64,000 nucleotides of DNA from CAXPZW01 sp964221845 (GCA_964221845.1 CAXPZW010000032.1:165601-229600), one strand, 5' to 3'. Positions 51,394-60,526 are shown, counted from the first letter of the stretch. A program made the numbers and translations. The notes: generated by a model from the sequence alone, not told the origin.

Positions 51394-52242
51394 ATGGGAG
51401 CATCTTCCGCTGAACTCGCCCGCATTGCCAGCCAGGTACGACGGGACATTGTACGCATGACCAATGGCGCCTCATCGGGCCACCCAGGAGGCAGCTTGGG
51501 CTGCGCCGATTTCCTCACCGCCCTCTACTTTGAGGTGATGGAACACCGCCCCGAAAACTGGAACATGGACGGCACAGGAGAAGACCTCTTCTTCCTGAGC
51601 AACGGCCACATTTCTCCGGTGTGGTACAGCGTACTTGCACGCAGCGGTTACTTTCCCGTACCTGAACTGGGCACCTTCCGCAAGATTGACACCCGCCTGC
51701 AAGGCCACCCCGCTACCGAGGAAGGCCTGCCGGGCATCCGCGTAGCTTCCGGCTCTCTGGGCCAGGGCTTGAGTGTGGCACTGGGCGCTGCCGAGGCCAA
51801 GAAGCTCAACGGCGACGACCGCATCGTATACACCCTCCACGGCGACGGCGAGCTGCAGGAAGGCCAAATCTGGGAAGCGGCCATGTACGCGGCCCACAAA
51901 AAGGTGGACAACATCATCTCCACCATCGACGTGAACGGCCAACAGATTGACGGCCCGGTAGAAGACGTACTCACCCTTGGCGATTTGGCCGGCAAGTGGC
52001 GCGCCTTTGGTTGGGAAGTGATCGCCATGGACGGACACGACATGGGCGCCATCACCTCCACCCTTTCGAAAGCCAAAGCCCTATGCGGCCAAGGCAAGCC
52101 CATCTGCATCCTGATGAAGACTGACATGGGCAAGGGCGTGGACTTCATGGAAGGCACCCACAAGTGGCACGGTGTGGCCCCCAACGACGAGCAACTTGCC
52201 GACGCGTTGGGCCAGCTGGAAGAGACCCTGGGCGACTACTGA
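51394..52242 (+). CDS. Transketolase, N-terminal (TPP-binding) subunit
   Basis: 282 residues. ASSGHPGGSLGCADFL near the N-terminus, GHPATEEGLPGIRVASGSLGQGLS, and the thiamine-diphosphate motif HGDGELQEGQIWEAAMYA followed by IDVNGQQIDG. It pairs with the C-terminal half encoded at 53668, 1.4 kb downstream, with a von Willebrand A gene between them. Pentose-phosphate pathway enzyme that also makes erythrose-4-phosphate for the DAHP synthase. Confidence 0.95.
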   Translation: MGASSAELARIASQVRRDIVRMTNGASSGHPGGSLGCADFLTALYFEVMEHRPENWNMDGTGEDLFFLSNGHISPVWYSVLARSGYFPVPELGTFRKIDTRLQGHPATEEGLPGIRVASGSLGQGLSVALGAAEAKKLNGDDRIVYTLHGDGELQEGQIWEAAMYAAHKKVDNIISTIDVNGQQIDGPVEDVLTLGDLAGKWRAFGWEVIAMDGHDMGAITSTLSKAKALCGQGKPICILMKTDMGKGVDFMEGTHKWHGVAPNDEQLADALGQLEETLGDY

Positions 52243-52289
52243 TTCTCCCCTCAAACCGGGATTGGCATATGGGTTGCGTTAACCAAGGC

Positions 52290-53657
52290 ATGAAGTTGAT
52301 TCGAATGGCTGCATTTGCGGCCCTGATGACCCTGTGTGCCCTGCCCGCGTTTGCCCAGGAAACCACCCGCATCCTCTTTGTGTTTGACGCTTCCAACAGC
52401 ATGAACGGCTTTTGGGAGAAGCAGCGCAAAATCGAAACCGCCACCCGCCTGCTCTCGGAGTCGCTGGACAACCTGCGCGGCAAGGAAAACCTGGAGTTGG
52501 GCCTGCGCGTGTACGGCCACCAAACCCGTCACGTGCCGGGCGACCAGGATTGCGAAGACACCGAGTTGGTGGTCCCCATCGGCACCGGCCGCGACCTGAT
52601 CATCCAACAGCAGCTCTCGCGCATCACCCCGCAAGGCACCACCCCCATTGCCTACTCGCTGGAGCAAACCGGCAACGACTTTACCCCGTGCGACAACTGC
52701 CGCAACGTAATCATCTTGATTACCGACGGGATCGAAGCCTGCGAAGGCGACCCGTGTGCCGTATCGCGTGCCCTGCAGCGCAACAACATCGTGCTGAAGC
52801 CCTTTGTGATTGGCATTGGGATCGACGAGCGCTACACCTCCACCTTTGAGTGCGTGGGCAACTACTACGATGCCAGCAAGGAGGAGACCTTCAAAAGCGT
52901 GCTCGACATTGTGATCAGCCAGGCGCTCAACAACACCTCGGCCCAGATCAACCTGCTGAACGTGAACGACCAGCCGTTGGAGACCAACGTGCCGCTCACC
53001 ATCCGCAACGCCGACAACGGCGAGCTGCTCTACCACTTTGTGCACACCATGAACGCCAAAGGGGTGCCTGACACCCTGCAGCTGGACCCGCTGATCACCT
53101 ACGACATCGAGGCCCACACCTTGCCGCCGGTACGCAAGGACGACTTCAAGGTGGAACCCGGCACCCACAACGTGTTGGCCCTGTCCACCCCGCAAGGCGA
53201 CCTGCAACTCACCTTCGACAAAGGCCGCAACGAATACGCGGACCTCAAGTGCCTGGTCAAACAAGCAGGCGAATGCGACATCGTCCACACCCAAACCTGG
53301 GACACCAAGGAGCGCTACCTGGTGGGCGACTACGACTTGGAAGTGCAGACCCTGCCGCCCACGGTGATTCCCGGGGTGCGCATTGACCAAAGCCAAACCA
53401 CCACTGTGGCCATTCCGCTGCCGGGCATTTTGCTGCTGCAAACCGGCATCTCGGGCTACGGGGCGATTTTCAAGGTGGAAGGAAACGAATACATTCCCGT
53501 GGTGCATTTCAACCACGGCGAGGCCTCAGGGCGCTACGTGATGCAGCCCGGGCAATACAAATTGGTGTTCCGCAGCCGCACGAGCAATCAGACGGTGTAC
53601 ACCAAGGAAAAAGTGTTTGAAATTACCTCCGGCCGCAACACCACGGTCAACCTGTAA
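52290..53657 (+). CDS. Secreted von Willebrand factor A domain protein
   Basis: 455 residues from ATG 52290, which opens a signal peptide (FAALMTLCALPAFA|Q); the longer frame overlaps the transketolase gene and is Arg-rich noise. The VWA domain (~24-220) has an intact metal site: FVFDASNSMNGF (DxSxS), GTTPIAYSL and LITDGIEACEGDPC. The remainder is beta-rich repeats (~230-455) with PPVRKDDFKVEPGTH and GRYVMQPGQYKLVF. Probably periplasmic or surface, binding or assembling partners; role unknown. It lies 47 bp after one transketolase half and 10 bp before the other. Confidence 0.88.
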   Translation: MKLIRMAAFAALMTLCALPAFAQETTRILFVFDASNSMNGFWEKQRKIETATRLLSESLDNLRGKENLELGLRVYGHQTRHVPGDQDCEDTELVVPIGTGRDLIIQQQLSRITPQGTTPIAYSLEQTGNDFTPCDNCRNVIILITDGIEACEGDPCAVSRALQRNNIVLKPFVIGIGIDERYTSTFECVGNYYDASKEETFKSVLDIVISQALNNTSAQINLLNVNDQPLETNVPLTIRNADNGELLYHFVHTMNAKGVPDTLQLDPLITYDIEAHTLPPVRKDDFKVEPGTHNVLALSTPQGDLQLTFDKGRNEYADLKCLVKQAGECDIVHTQTWDTKERYLVGDYDLEVQTLPPTVIPGVRIDQSQTTTVAIPLPGILLLQTGISGYGAIFKVEGNEYIPVVHFNHGEASGRYVMQPGQYKLVFRSRTSNQTVYTKEKVFEITSGRNTTVNL

Positions 53658-53667
53658 CATACCAACC

Positions 53668-54630
53668 ATGACGACTTACGAAGTTCTCGGAAACAAAGAC
53701 ACCCGCTCGGGGTTTGGCGAAGGCCTCGCCGAACTAGGCAAAAGCAACCCCAACGTTGTTGCCCTCTGCGCTGACCTGACCGGCTCGCTGAAAATGAACG
53801 CGTTCCAGGACGCGCATCCCGACCGCTTTTTCCAAGTGGGGATTGCCGAGGCCAACATGATGGGCCTGGCTGCGGGCATGACCATTGGCGGCAAGATTCC
53901 GTTCACCGGCACCTTCGCGAACTTCTCTACCGGACGCGTGTACGACCAGATTCGCCAGTCGATTGCCTACTCGGGCAAGAACGTGAAGATCTGTGCTTCG
54001 CACGCCGGGGTGACCCTCGGTGAGGACGGCGCCACCCACCAGATCCTGGAGGACGTGGGCATGATGAAAATGCTGCCTCACATGACCGTGATCAACCCGT
54101 GCGACTTCAACCAAACCAAAGCCGCCACCATGGCCATTGCGGATCACGACGGCCCGGTGTACCTGCGCTTTGGTCGTCCAAAAGTGCCGGTGTTCATTCC
54201 TGCGGACTGGAAATTCGAGATTGGCAAAGCCGTGATGCTGAGCCCAGGTGAGGACGTGACCATCGTGGCCACCGGTCACCAAGTGTGGGAGTCGCTCGAA
54301 GCCGCCAAGATGCTGGCCGAGAAAGGCATTTCTGCCGAGGTGATCAACATCCACACCATCAAACCCCTGGACGAAAAAGCCATCATCGACTCTGCTCGCA
54401 AAACCGGCGCAGTCGTGACCGCAGAAGAGCACCAAGTGCTCGGTGGACTGGGAGGCTCTGTAGCGCAGACCTTGGGCCAACACCTCCCTACCCCACTGGA
54501 AATGGTGGGCGTGAACGATTCGTTTGGCGAGAGTGGTACGCCGGCGCAGCTGATGGCCAAGTACGGCCTGGACGCCAAGCACATTGCCGCCGCCGCCGAG
54601 AAGGTGGTGAGCCGCAAAGCGATGGCCTAA
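53668..54630 (+). CDS. Transketolase, C-terminal subunit
   Basis: 320 residues from ATG 53668. Pyrimidine-binding domain with FFQVGIAEANMMGLAAGMTIGG (Glu for TPP activation), ASHAGVTLGEDGATHQ, and the C-terminal transketolase domain (HTIKPLDEKAI, TAEEHQVLGGLGGSVA). Completes the enzyme with the subunit at 51394. Confidence 0.95.
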   Translation: MTTYEVLGNKDTRSGFGEGLAELGKSNPNVVALCADLTGSLKMNAFQDAHPDRFFQVGIAEANMMGLAAGMTIGGKIPFTGTFANFSTGRVYDQIRQSIAYSGKNVKICASHAGVTLGEDGATHQILEDVGMMKMLPHMTVINPCDFNQTKAATMAIADHDGPVYLRFGRPKVPVFIPADWKFEIGKAVMLSPGEDVTIVATGHQVWESLEAAKMLAEKGISAEVINIHTIKPLDEKAIIDSARKTGAVVTAEEHQVLGGLGGSVAQTLGQHLPTPLEMVGVNDSFGESGTPAQLMAKYGLDAKHIAAAAEKVVSRKAMA

Positions 54631-54641
54631 GCGAAGAAAAC

Positions 54642-55541
54642 TTACTTAGAAACTGCAGCGAAGGACGCCTGTTCATCTACCAGGGTGCGCAGGCGTTTTT
54701 GCAATACGGCACTTGCGGGTACCAGCGGCAAACGCACCTGCGAGGTGCAGATGCCCAAGAAGTCCAGCACTTGCTTGACTCCGGCTGGGTTGCCCTCGGC
54801 AAAGATGGCTTGCATGAGTGCGCGCAGGCGGTAGTGCGCCAAGCGGGCGGTCACAAAGTCCCCTTCCATGCCGGCACGCACGAGCTCAGAGAACTGCTCT
54901 GGGTACGCATTGCCAATCACCGAAATGATGCCGTGGCCGCCGAGGCTGAGAATGGGCACAGTGAGCGCATCGTCTCCACTCAACAAACTGAACCCTTTGG
55001 GTGCGTGGGCCAGGATGTCTTGCATTTGCTCGAGGTCGCCGGAGGCTTCTTTGACTGCGACCACGTTTGCACACGCGTCTACAACGGCCAGGGTGGTTTC
55101 TGCACGCACGTTGCTGGCGGTGCGGCCCGGGACATTGTAGAGGATGATGGGCAGGTCGGTGCTTTCAGCAACGGCGCGGTAGTGCGCCACGATGCCTACT
55201 TGCGAGGGTTTGTTGTACGAGGGGCTGGCGCTGAGCCATCCGGAAATGCCGTTGGTGTTGGCCGACTCCAGCTGTGCGCACAGGGCTGAGGTGTTGTTGC
55301 CACCGGCGCCTACTACCACGGGCAGCTGGCCGGCGTTTTCTTCCAAAACCGCATCCAACGTAGCGCGTTTTTCGTTTGCGGAGAGCACTGGGGTTTCGCC
55401 GGTGGTGCCGTGCACGACCAGGAAGTCTACCCCGCCGTCTACCAGGTGGCGGGTCAAACGCTTGAGTGCGGGCAGGTCCACTGCGCCGTCGCGGTCAAAC
55501 GGGGTGACCATGGCCACGCCCAGTCCAGAAAACAGGCTCAT
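54642..55541 (-). CDS. dapA: 4-hydroxy-tetrahydrodipicolinate synthase
   Basis: 299-residue TIM-barrel lyase of lysine/diaminopimelate synthesis. VVHGTTGETPVLSANEK, ILYNVPGRTASNV (catalytic Tyr) and VAVKEASGD with the Schiff-base Lys are all intact. The start overlaps the stop of the upstream DUF6913 gene (ATGA), so the two are coupled. Confidence 0.95.
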   Translation of the reverse strand: MSLFSGLGVAMVTPFDRDGAVDLPALKRLTRHLVDGGVDFLVVHGTTGETPVLSANEKRATLDAVLEENAGQLPVVVGAGGNNTSALCAQLESANTNGISGWLSASPSYNKPSQVGIVAHYRAVAESTDLPIILYNVPGRTASNVRAETTLAVVDACANVVAVKEASGDLEQMQDILAHAPKGFSLLSGDDALTVPILSLGGHGIISVIGNAYPEQFSELVRAGMEGDFVTARLAHYRLRALMQAIFAEGNPAGVKQVLDFLGICTSQVRLPLVPASAVLQKRLRTLVDEQASFAAVSK

Positions 55542-56092
55542 ACAAAGTTCATTTGGGCGAGGTACTGCTCCACGGCTTTCACAAATTCGGTGGGCGAAAG
55601 TTGGGGCGATACCTCGAGGGTCAAATCGTAATCGGCGGCACGGGGGGCACTGGCACGGCCCACCTTCATTTTGGCCACACTGCGGCGCACCACAAACTGG
55701 AGCGGCAGGCAGGTGCCATCGGTCAGGTCGATCAGCAGGTCAAACGGGGTTTGCTCAAACGGCTGGATTTCTGCCACGGGCTTGCGGTACCAGTTGAGGT
55801 GGTCCAGGTTGAAGTAGTGCAGGTCCAGGATTTGGGTGTGCCAGATGGGCATGGCCTTTTCCTTGACCGGCACAAAGCCCAGTGCTTCGGTTCGGCGCGT
55901 GCCGTACTCGCCGCCGAAGTGCTTGCGCAAGTCCTTGATGCGTTTGAATGCCGGTTCGTCCGAATCCAGGTACACCAGCCCGATGTGCTGGGCCTGGTGC
56001 AGGTTGACCCCGGCGCGCTCACGGGCGGGCTCGGGCTCGCGCTGCAGGGCGCGGCGGGCGGTGGATTCACGGAAGGGTTCGAACAAGGCCAT
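55538..56092 (-). CDS. DUF6913-like protein
   Basis: 184 residues from ATG 56092 (MALFEPFREST). The segment DEPAFKRIKDLRKHFG, LGFVPVKEKAMPIWHT, and FDLLIDLTDGTCLPLQFVV, ending SVAKMKVGR, fits the DUF6913 family of Bacteroidota. No catalytic motif is apparent. TACATTGC just upstream (minus) is a weak promoter match. Coupled to dapA; whether it affects lysine synthesis is unknown. Confidence 0.75.
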   Translation of the reverse strand: MALFEPFRESTARRALQREPEPARERAGVNLHQAQHIGLVYLDSDEPAFKRIKDLRKHFGGEYGTRRTEALGFVPVKEKAMPIWHTQILDLHYFNLDHLNWYRKPVAEIQPFEQTPFDLLIDLTDGTCLPLQFVVRRSVAKMKVGRASAPRAADYDLTLEVSPQLSPTEFVKAVEQYLAQMNFV

Positions 56093-56292
56093 GGTGCAAT
56101 GTAGCCCGCATGGAGCGGCCAAAAGACCGCCTTGCTTGCAGGGCGTTCAAATTTCTGTTTTTCGTCGCGATCTGCGCCAATTCCGCGCCCGCGAGTTATT
56201 GACAGGACACACAACCGGTAGAAAAACGTTACTTTTTCCGAGCATTTCGGGCACGATCTTCGCGTTTAGAGATGCACAAAGACAGAACGAAC

Positions 56293-56808
56293 ATGAAAGC
56301 ATTGTGGATGGCCGCATTGGCCGTAGTACTGGGCAGCACCGCTGCCGCTCAAACCGAAATCACCGTGGCCGATTACGAACGCAAAGTGCGCTCGTCGGTA
56401 GGCCAAGAGATGGACATTGCCGCCCCCGAGGCCACGACCCACGAAAAGTGCGAGCCCATCACCGTGGAGTACAAGGACCAGATTGCATCAGGCGGTTGCG
56501 CAGGTACGGTGATCCGCACCTACACCTACACCAACGCGTGCGGCGAAACGGCCTCTGCCGAGATCTACATCATCCGCACCGACGACACCGGCCCCGTGTT
56601 TGACAACCTGCCCGGCGATGTGCGCTGCTTCAAAAGCGAAGTGCCCGAAGTGGCCAACGTCACCGCCACCGATGCCAACGGTCAACCCACCACCGTCACC
56701 TTTGAAGTGCGCGAACGCGGCGGCTACATCGTACGCATGTGGACCGCCACCGACACCTGCGGCAACGAGACCAAAGGCATGCAGCGCATCACCGTGATCA
56801 ATCCCTGA
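56293..56808 (+). CDS. Secreted HYR/Ig-like domain protein
   Basis: 171 residues from ATG 56293 (signal MKALWMAALAVVLGSTAAA|Q). Two beta-sandwich segments: one with paired Cys (EKCEPITVEY ... SGGCAGTVIRTYTYTNACG), the other EVANVTATDANGQPTTVTF and VRMWTATDTCGNE, the typical HYR/gliding-adhesin repeat style. Such repeats are usually in large surface adhesins (SprB-like), so a short free-standing version is notable. No sorting domain. Confidence 0.75.
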   Translation: MKALWMAALAVVLGSTAAAQTEITVADYERKVRSSVGQEMDIAAPEATTHEKCEPITVEYKDQIASGGCAGTVIRTYTYTNACGETASAEIYIIRTDDTGPVFDNLPGDVRCFKSEVPEVANVTATDANGQPTTVTFEVRERGGYIVRMWTATDTCGNETKGMQRITVINP

Positions 56809-56830
56809 TCTGACGTAGCGGAATTCCGAT

Positions 56831-58246
56831 TTACTTCTTGACGGGCTCCAGGCCCAACTCCTGCCCTACCTTGAGCATAAGGGCGTGCGCCTCTTCGTAA
56901 TCATTGCGGATGGTGCCGTCCAGGATCGCATCCTTGATCGCAATCTTGATGTCGCCAATGGCCCGGCACGGCTCAATGCCAAAGGTTTGCATGATGATCT
57001 CCCCGGTAATCGGGGGCTGGAAATTGCGGATGCGGTCTTTTTCCTCCACCTCTTCCAACTTGGCCACCACCAAGTCGTAATTGCGCAGGTAGCGCTGGAC
57101 TTTGCGCTCGTTCTTGCTGGTGATGTCTGCGCGGCAGAGCTTCATCAAATCGTCGATGTCCTCCCCTGCTTCAAACAACAAGCGGCGGATGGCCGAGTCG
57201 GTGATGGTTTCCTTGGTGAGCGCAATGGGGCGCAGGTGCAGGAACACGAGCTTTTTGACGTACTGCATCTTGTGGTCCAAGGGCAGCTTGAGCTTGCGAA
57301 AAATCTTGGGCACCATGCGCGCTCCCTTGTCTTCGTGGCCGTGAAAGGTCCAGCCCACTTTGGGGTCGAAGCGCTTGGTGGGCGGCTTGGCGATGTCGTG
57401 CAGGATGGCGGCCCAACGCAGCCAGAGGTTGTCGGACACCTCACACACGTTGTCCAGCACCTCCAGGGTGTGGTAGAAGTTGTCTTTGTGGGCAATGCCT
57501 TCGCGCACCTCTACCCCTTTGAGTGCGTGCATTTGGGGGAAGATGAGCTGGAGCATGCCGGTGTTCATCAGCAGCTTGAAGCCGACTGAAGGGCGTGGGC
57601 TCAGCACAATCTTGTTCAGCTCGGTGGTCACGCGTTCTTGCGACACAATCTCAATCCGGTGCGCCTCGGTGCAAATGGCCGCAAAGGCATCGGCGTGGAT
57701 CTCAAACTGCAACTGCGAGGCAAAGCGCATGGCGCGCATCATGCGCAAGGGGTCGTCCGAGAAGGTAATCCCCGGCTCCAGCGGCGTACGCAAACTCTTC
57801 AGCTCCAAATCCTCCAACCCGCCAAAGGGATCAATCACCTCCCCAAACCGGTCGGGGTGCAGGTCGATGGCCAGGGCGTTGATCGTGAAGTCGCGGCGGT
57901 TTTGGTCGTCTTCGAGGGTGCCTTCTTCCACGATGGGCTTGCGGCTCTCGCGGCGGTAGCTCTCCTTGCGGGCGCCCACGAACTCAAACTCCAAGTCCCC
58001 CATGCGGAACATGGCGGTGCCGAAGTTCTTGAAGAAGTGCACCTGCTCCACGCCCAACCGCTCGGCCACGTCGTGCGCCAGGTCGATGCCGGAGCCCTCG
58101 GTGACAAAGTCGATGTCCTTGCACGGACGCTCCAGGATCAGGTCGCGCACAAACCCGCCAATGGGGAATGCACGCACCCCGCGCGCCTCAGCGGCGTCGG
58201 CAACGGCTTTGAAGATGGGATGATCGAGGTGGGCTGCCAGGTTCAT
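56831..58246 (-). CDS. cca: CCA tRNA nucleotidyltransferase / poly(A) polymerase family, with HD domain
   Basis: 471 residues. Nucleotidyltransferase motif IGGFVRDLILERPCKDIDFV near 28-47 with the Asp pair, RRDFTINALAID, DPLRMMRAMRFA (tRNA binding), and an HD-type domain (HTLEVLDNVCE, ILHDIAKP, HEDKGARM). Adds or repairs the CCA end of tRNA. Class II enzyme; the HD domain suggests phosphatase activity. Confidence 0.93.
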   Translation of the reverse strand: MNLAAHLDHPIFKAVADAAEARGVRAFPIGGFVRDLILERPCKDIDFVTEGSGIDLAHDVAERLGVEQVHFFKNFGTAMFRMGDLEFEFVGARKESYRRESRKPIVEEGTLEDDQNRRDFTINALAIDLHPDRFGEVIDPFGGLEDLELKSLRTPLEPGITFSDDPLRMMRAMRFASQLQFEIHADAFAAICTEAHRIEIVSQERVTTELNKIVLSPRPSVGFKLLMNTGMLQLIFPQMHALKGVEVREGIAHKDNFYHTLEVLDNVCEVSDNLWLRWAAILHDIAKPPTKRFDPKVGWTFHGHEDKGARMVPKIFRKLKLPLDHKMQYVKKLVFLHLRPIALTKETITDSAIRRLLFEAGEDIDDLMKLCRADITSKNERKVQRYLRNYDLVVAKLEEVEEKDRIRNFQPPITGEIIMQTFGIEPCRAIGDIKIAIKDAILDGTIRNDYEEAHALMLKVGQELGLEPVKK

Positions 58247-58253
58247 GCGCCCG

Positions 58254-58261
58254 CAAAATTA
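58254..58261 (-). promoter_or_regulatory. Promoter -7 element of cca
   Basis: TAATTTTG (minus) matches TAnnTTTG, 7 bp before the cca ATG, overlapping the end of tsaC. A near-leaderless transcript is implied. Confidence 0.45.
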
Positions 58262-58831
58262 CGACCGGATGACCTGCACCCGCCCGTCGAGCCCAATTTT
58301 GATGATGGAAGAAGGCTTGCGCTTGGTTTTGTCTGTGCGCCGGTGCTCGCACACGTAGTCCACTTGCTTCATCAGCTCAGGGTCCAACTCCTCAAAATGA
58401 GAAGGCGTGGGCTGGCCTGAAAAGTTCGCGGATGTGCTTACCAGCGGGCATTTGCTGCGTTTGATGAGTTCGATGCAAAAGGGGTCGTCGGTCAACCGAA
58501 TGGCCAAAGTACCGTCTTCAGCTGCAACGCCCGGTGCCACGCCTTTTGCACCTGGGTAGATGATGGTGATGGGCTCTTCCTGGACTTCGATGATTTGCAT
58601 GGCCACCTCGGGGATCTTCTCTACGTAGCGCGAAACTTCGTACTCGGCTTGGAGCAGGACGATGAGACTTTTGCCTGCTGGGCGGGCTTTGAGGGCGTTG
58701 AGGCGGGCTACGGCCTCAGGGTTACGCGCATCGCAGCCGAGGCCCCAGACGGTGTCTGTTGGGTAGAGAAGGATGCCGCCGTCTTTGAGGTGGTGGGCGG
58801 CGTTGGAGAGGTCTTTGGCGTCGTAGCGCAT
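58259..58831 (-). CDS. tsaC: L-threonylcarbamoyladenylate synthase (YrdC/Sua5 family)
   Basis: 190 residues, single-domain TsaC length. LLYPTDTVWGLGCDARN, ALKARPAGKSLIVLL (KxR...K nucleotide-binding motif), TLAIRLTDDPFC and PLVSTSANFSGQPTP are intact. Makes the activated threonylcarbamoyl group for t6A modification of tRNA. Directly upstream of cca, so two tRNA-processing genes are adjacent. Confidence 0.94.
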   Translation of the reverse strand: MRYDAKDLSNAAHHLKDGGILLYPTDTVWGLGCDARNPEAVARLNALKARPAGKSLIVLLQAEYEVSRYVEKIPEVAMQIIEVQEEPITIIYPGAKGVAPGVAAEDGTLAIRLTDDPFCIELIKRSKCPLVSTSANFSGQPTPSHFEELDPELMKQVDYVCEHRRTDKTKRKPSSIIKIGLDGRVQVIRS

Positions 58832-58902
58832 GGATGAAGGCTTTGTCAGGGGTAAAGGTCGGGGATGTTTTTACTATTTGTGTCTGTCCATGTGGACTTT
58901 AG

Positions 58903-59271
58903 CTGTGCGATCGCATATCTGGCTTGGTGCCCTTGCCACCGTCCCTACTTCAACAACTTCGCACGCATTATCAAAACGAGAAACCCCAGACCTACCTCTT
59001 TGAAGGACCTGTCCCTGACAAACCCTATAGCGCCTCGAGTATGTCTAACATCCTCAAACGCGCCGTACGCCATTCGGGCGTAGCCAAAGGAAAGAAAGTG
59101 ACCCTCCATACTTTGCGCCATTCATACGCCACGCATCTGATGGAAAAAGGAACAGACCTACGTATCATCCAAGTACTACTGGGCCACAGTTCCAGCAAGA
59201 CCACTGAGATCTACGCGCATGTCAGCAATCATACCCTGGGGGCAATCCAAAGTCCCTTCGATATTCTGTAA
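58903..59271 (+). pseudogene. C-terminal remnant of a tyrosine recombinase (integrase)
   Basis: After an in-frame TAG at 58900, the frame reads LVPLPPSLLQQL and continues through TLHTLRHSYATHLMEKG (H-x-x-R box), IQVLLGHSSSKTTEIYAHV (LGH and catalytic Tyr). The core-binding domain, first catalytic Arg and upstream half are missing, so only the last ~115 residues of the XerC/D-like enzyme survive. It cannot be active alone. It marks the left end of the unstable region. Confidence 0.85.
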
Positions 59272-59470
59272 ATTGAGGATTGCTAAACACCATTGCTTTG
59301 CACTACCACTTTGGAGGTGTAAAGCACACTTGAGTTGATTTACTTCCCGCAGAGGGATGTAAAAGTCACTGTGGGGTTTTCTTATAAACTAGTTAGCGGT
59401 CAGCTTAGAACGACACGACAACAGACAAGGAAACTGAAAAACGAATAGAGTAAAAAATAAAAATAAAAAA

Positions 59471-59839
59471 ATGAAAAATGTAATTTCATTATTCGTCATA
59501 GCATTGATGACAACTTATGTGCAAGGACAGTCCTGTGATGAAATTATGGAGTACGTGAAAAAAGAAGGTGGCTATGGAACGACATATACAAGCTACAATA
59601 GTGACGCAATTTCAAAGGTGACCTTTTATCAAATGACCATTGACTACAAAACACTCCATTTTGCAATTGTATGTTTCAAAAAAGAATATTCTTACAGTTG
59701 CTCAGAATATATCTATCAAGTTGGCTCAAATACCAAGCTTAATTATTCTCTGAATTATATGAATAGTGCGGGAAAATCATTTTGGGAATACATTCAGCCA
59801 TACAATGGAAATTTAGGTTGCGCACCAAACTTCAAATAA
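59471..59839 (+). CDS. Small secreted protein, AT-rich, unknown function
   Basis: 122 residues with a signal peptide (MKNVISLFVIALMTTYVQG|Q) and four Cys in the mature part (SCDEIM, IVCFKK, YSCSEY, LGCAP). Beta-rich, Tyr-rich. Codon usage is strongly A/T-ended, unlike the rest of the window, which indicates acquisition from a low-GC relative. No family recognised. Followed 45 bp later by the second cassette gene. Confidence 0.7.
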   Translation: MKNVISLFVIALMTTYVQGQSCDEIMEYVKKEGGYGTTYTSYNSDAISKVTFYQMTIDYKTLHFAIVCFKKEYSYSCSEYIYQVGSNTKLNYSLNYMNSAGKSFWEYIQPYNGNLGCAPNFK

Positions 59840-59884
59840 TCAAATAACTAACTTTCAAATTAGCAATAAATAACAACAAGCAAA

Positions 59885-60277
59885 ATGAAAAAGTTAATTT
59901 TCTTAATAATCGTAATACTTCCATTGATTGGAAAGGCACAAGCACATTTGGGTTCAACCGAAAAAGAAATTAGAGATTTACATTCTGAAAAAACTTTTGA
60001 AGTTGGATATACAGATGATGGAGAGAAATACATAAGTGCATTTATGTATTATGGGACTTTTTTTTACTATTTCGACAAGGAATCAGGACTCTCAAATTTT
60101 TGTATGCAAATAATTAATGAAATTCCATATTTAAATGGGCAAGTGGAAGCCTATAACAAAAAGTACGTGATTGTTTCAGATACAGAATGGAAAGCATATT
60201 TAGAAGGTGGTGGAATATTGAAAATCAATTTAGAATATAATGAAGAGCACAAATTTTATGTTTTCTACTACAACTAA
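59885..60277 (+). CDS. Small secreted protein, AT-rich, unknown function
   Basis: 130 residues with a signal peptide (MKKLIFLIIVILPLIGKAQA). The mature part, HLGSTEKEIRDLHSEKTFEV, KYISAFMYYGTFFYYFD and EYNEEHKFYVFYY, resembles an uncharacterised secreted family I have seen in low-GC Bacteroidota. Low GC as for its neighbour. Function unknown. Confidence 0.7.
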   Translation: MKKLIFLIIVILPLIGKAQAHLGSTEKEIRDLHSEKTFEVGYTDDGEKYISAFMYYGTFFYYFDKESGLSNFCMQIINEIPYLNGQVEAYNKKYVIVSDTEWKAYLEGGGILKINLEYNEEHKFYVFYYN

Positions 60278-60278
60278 T

Positions 60279-60316
60279 AAGCGGTTTGCATAAAACAAAT
60301 AAAAGCCGAACCGCTA
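60279..60316. repeat. Inverted repeat at the right end of the cassette
   Basis: AGCGGTT (60280-60286) and AACCGCT (60309-60315) are exact inverse copies 22 bp apart, right after the second cassette gene. A hairpin of this kind could be a recombination site or a terminator. Confidence 0.5.
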
Positions 60317-60526
60317 ACATCGTACATAAAAAATTTGGCAGTCAGTGGGTTATCAAGGGTATCATCTCGTATCAAAGGCATTTGTAACTTGACAGGACAG
60401 TGCCTCGTAATGCCAAACGTTTCATATACGTAAACGTTGCAACCAAACACAACTCCTCAAACATCGACCAACCCGATCAACAGTCGTCTGGTCAAGTGGA
60501 GAGTCTCCTGCCGTTTGTAGCCCTTC

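Larger units (their letters stand above)
59392..60318. mobile_element. AT-rich two-gene cassette bounded by inverted GTTAGCGGT
   Basis: GTTAGCGGT (59392-59400) and its exact inverse ACCGCTAAC (60310-60318) enclose two small secreted-protein genes whose GC content (about one third) is far below the surrounding DNA (well over half). The left end lies 120 bp after the integrase fragment. No transposase is present. The arrangement suggests a captured gene cassette; the mechanism is not known. Confidence 0.5.

Noticed and set aside
52164..52289. Extension of the VWA gene into the transketolase N-half
   Set aside because: The translation is Arg-rich shadow sequence and the signal peptide begins at ATG 52290.
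59392..59400. Interpreting GTTAGCGGT as a canonical integron attC core
   Set aside because: The core does not match GTTRRRY, no integron integrase of full length is present, and the cassette holds two genes, so only a looser cassette description is given.
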